From Lachnospiraceae bacterium UBA1201 (lineage in GTDB: Bacteria; Bacillota; Clostridia; Lachnospirales; Lachnospiraceae), in contig DBXX01000021.1 of the NCBI GenBank assembly GCA_002309675.1, forward strand, positions 1 through 14,776: a stretch of DNA of 14,776 nt, read 5' to 3'. The translations under genes and the position numbers were made by a program. This document shows positions 13,192 to 14,776 of the stretch, in pieces. Position 1 is the first letter of the stretch; every line of letters begins with the position of its first letter. Below the pieces are notes generated by a model, which worked only from the letters and a program-made list of their open reading frames with translations, did not search any database and had not been told where the DNA came from.

Positions 13192-14259
13192 CTATTCCTG
13201 ATCCGAAAGCAAGGCCGAAAGCCCGTAGTACAGCGCTTTGTTTGTAAGCGGACTCGGCGGCAGCTTATGCAGCGCCTCGAGATACTCGCCGACCAGGTCG
13301 CCGTTGTGCTCGTGCGCGATGGTCAGGATATCGTAATAGGCCTGTGTCTTATCGTTGATTCGGACGATATTTCCCGTTTTCTCCAGTTCATCGATATCGA
13401 TGGGCTTCTGCGGGTTGAAACGTCCTACCAGGTTAAGCGTATACAGATTCTGGTCGCCCTGCTCGGCGATGATCTTCTTCACCGCGTCAACGAGTGACTG
13501 CGTCGTCGACTCGCGCACCACCGGCACCTGCACGGTGATGTACTGGCGCTGTGAGATCGGGATCAGTTCGAACGACGTTCCATCCTCGGTGATCTCGCCG
13601 ATGATGTAGCCGTGCTCGCCGGGCTCATTTTCCGAGATGGGCTCCAAGCTGCCTGCGTAAGCCATGCGGTCGCGATCGCGCATCTGCGCGATGGGCTCGT
13701 GTCCGAGGGCAATATAATCAAAATCTTTCTCTGTCAGGCGATCCTTACGGAACGGGATGTGGTCATCCTCGCCGCCGTGCGCCAGCAGGATGCGGAAGCT
13801 GTCCGAAGGGACCTCCTTCCGTGATTTCAACGGGATCGAGTCATACAAAGGTTCCGTGATGGTCGGCGTATGATAACTCATACCCCAGATCTCACAGTCC
13901 AGATCTTCAAAATACATCTTCTCCGGCGTCGCCGAGGTAAAGAAATGCACGCTTTCATCCCACGTGAAATCCAGGTACGCGGATGTCTCTTTAAGATAGT
14001 CGCAGTCGCCCGCCATCATAACCACGCGGGTCCTCTCAAGCTTCTCAAAGAGTGCATTTACCTCCTTCAGTTCGCGCTTCAGCGGCTGCCTGTGGAACAG
14101 GTTTCCGGCGATCAGCAGCAGGTCTGCTTTCTTCTCGTTGCAGACATCGATGACCTCGGAAAACGTATCCCAGAGCTCGCGTGCGCGCTCGGTCGCCCAC
14201 GGCTTGTTGCCATCCGGAATGGCGCCGAGGTGGACGTCCGCTATATGTACAAATCGCAT
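13192..14259 (-). CDS. SbcD/Mre11/YhaO-like metallophosphoesterase with altered active-site motifs
   Basis: A 355-residue member of the calcineurin-like phosphoesterases, in the branch of DNA nuclease subunits. Motif I is intact (ADVHLG, D8 and H10), and LLLIAGNLFHRQPLKRELKE (47-66) and LALGHEP-type motif V make the family clear. Four motif positions depart from the Mre11/SbcD pattern: GDxFH reads GNLFH (N53), GNHD reads GDCD (D85, C86), and GHxH reads GHEP (P189). H161 in LLAHGGEDD and H187 are kept. The C-terminal part (about 235-355) is the capping and ATPase-binding region, rich in charged residues. With the YhaN-like partner it should act on DNA ends, but catalytic activity is uncertain. 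The start has GGGAGGA about 7 bases upstream. It is the first gene of a three-gene operon read leftward. Confidence 0.85.
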   Translation of the reverse strand: MRFVHIADVHLGAIPDGNKPWATERARELWDTFSEVIDVCNEKKADLLLIAGNLFHRQPLKRELKEVNALFEKLERTRVVMMAGDCDYLKETSAYLDFTWDESVHFFTSATPEKMYFEDLDCEIWGMSYHTPTITEPLYDSIPLKSRKEVPSDSFRILLAHGGEDDHIPFRKDRLTEKDFDYIALGHEPIAQMRDRDRMAYAGSLEPISENEPGEHGYIIGEITEDGTSFELIPISQRQYITVQVPVVRESTTQSLVDAVKKIIAEQGDQNLYTLNLVGRFNPQKPIDIDELEKTGNIVRINDKTQAYYDILTIAHEHNGDLVGEYLEALHKLPPSPLTNKALYYGLSALLSDQE

Positions 14260-14331
14260 AAGTAATTCCTCCCGGTTAAAACTTCAAATGTGGCTTCCTT
14301 CTCAAACCTTCGCTCTGTTTTGACTACTGTA

Positions 14332-14360
14332 AGTATACCATGTTTTCCCACGGTCGTAAA
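14332..14360 (-). promoter_or_regulatory. Promoter of the phosphoesterase/ATPase/SDR operon
   Basis: The minus strand has the extended -10 element TGGTATACT (14340-14332) and a -35-like TTTACG (14360-14355) at 17-base spacing. Transcription would start near 14325, about 65 bases before the ATG at 14259. The tandem repeat array begins only about 15 bases farther upstream. Confidence 0.6.
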
Positions 14361-14373
14361 GGAGAAATCAGGA

Positions 14374-14776
14374 CTTGCTTTTCTCTGTTTTGCGCGTGGG
14401 GGGGCTGCTTCGGGCGGCTGGGCTACCCGCGCTTACGCGCACTTTCTTGCTTTTCTCTCTTTTGCGCGTAGGATTGTTGCTTCGGGTGGACCGCGCTTAC
14501 GCGCGCTTTCTTGCTTTTTCCATTTTGCGCGTAGGAACGCTGCTCCGAGCCGCCCGCGCTTACGCGCACGTTCTTGTTTTCTTCTGTTTTGCGCGTAGGA
14601 TTGCTGCTTCGAGCCGCCCGCGCTTACGCGCACTTTCTTGTTTTCTCTCTTTTGCGCGTAGGATTGTTGCTCTGGGCGGACCGCGCTTACGCGCACTTTC
14701 TTGTTTTTCTCTCTTTTGCGCGTAGGAATGCTGCTCTGGGCTACCCGCGTTTACGCGCATTATCTTGTTTTCCTCT
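14374..14776. repeat. Tandem array of about six ~64-bp hairpin repeats, running to the window edge
   Basis: The motif TTTTGCGCGT begins at 14388, 14460, 14523, 14587, 14650 and 14714, giving periods of 72, 63, 64, 63 and 64 bases. Each unit has TGCGCGTA (TGCGCGTG in the first), a 26-28 base middle with a conserved TGCT/TTGCT core, then a C[CG]GCGCTTACGCGC-like end, and a T-rich joint (CTTTCTTGTTTTCTC). TGCGCGTA can pair with TACGCGCA in the same unit. Units differ by 10-20% from one another. The spacing is not a multiple of three, so the frame shifts between units and no protein is conserved. This fills the stretch 14374-14776; between 14260 and 14373 there is only the promoter of the operon. 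Confidence 0.9.

Noticed and set aside
12400..13497. Plus-strand 365-residue open frame
   Set aside because: Spans the antisense of two clear genes (YhaN-like ATPase and phosphoesterase) including their junction; no family resemblance.
14290..14760. Reading frames on both strands encoding repeated FARRI..RPRLRALSCF or RKRG..ILRAKERK peptides
   Set aside because: They arise from the tandem array; period 63-64 shifts frame between units, and there is no convincing ribosome binding site.
14374..14776. CRISPR array
   Set aside because: The whole 63-64 base unit is repeated with small differences; there are no unique spacers and no cas genes nearby.

Overview
The window looks like a piece of a Firmicutes genome, most likely a fairly GC-rich Clostridia/Lachnospiraceae-type bacterium. 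This is inferred from the strong GGAGG-type ribosome binding sites, the TTGACA/TATAAT-like promoters and the gene content: a YhaN/YhaO-like ATPase-nuclease pair, DUF3737, a YclM-type aspartokinase and paired COG0523 GTPases. No rRNA, tRNA, CRISPR array, transposase or prophage gene was seen.

Layout. 1-515 (-) is the N-terminal part of an aspartate kinase that runs off the left edge. 655-1656 (-) is a GNAT acetyltransferase-Nudix fusion. It is divergent from a small YegP/DUF1508 protein (1870-2265, +), and a 46-bp imperfect palindrome lies between the two. 2259-8697 (-) is a run of six closely spaced genes, probably one operon. Read in the direction of transcription it encodes a pyridoxamine kinase-Nudix fusion, a CobW/COG0523 GTPase with a very long His/Asp/Cys tract, a second divergent COG0523 protein with a CC-containing C-terminal domain resembling DUF1980/YcgQ, a PIN/NYN-like protein with a long charged helix, a DUF3737 beta-helix-type protein, and a small membrane protein with an HEXXH motif. 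8942-10572 (+) is a complete hipBA toxin-antitoxin module with its own promoter, a candidate operator and a terminator shared with the converging operon. 10704-14259 (-) is a three-gene operon: an SbcD/Mre11/YhaO-like metallophosphoesterase with altered active-site motifs, a YhaN-like membrane-anchored SMC-type ATPase, and a short-chain dehydrogenase. About 14374-14776 is an intergenic array of ~64-bp tandem repeats, each able to form a GC-rich hairpin next to a T-rich stretch.

How the parts may work together. The central operon joins a cofactor kinase (PLP supply), two metal-chaperone-type GTPases and a putative nuclease. The simplest reading is metal (probably zinc) storage or allocation, possibly linked to PLP and nucleotide housekeeping; this is inference. 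The phosphoesterase/ATPase pair should act on DNA ends, but departures at four positions of the phosphoesterase motifs raise the possibility that it is a modified or non-nucleolytic version. The points most worth following up are these altered motifs, the His/Asp/Cys-rich GTPase pair with its unusual operon partners, the two independent Nudix fusions, and the tandem hairpin array.
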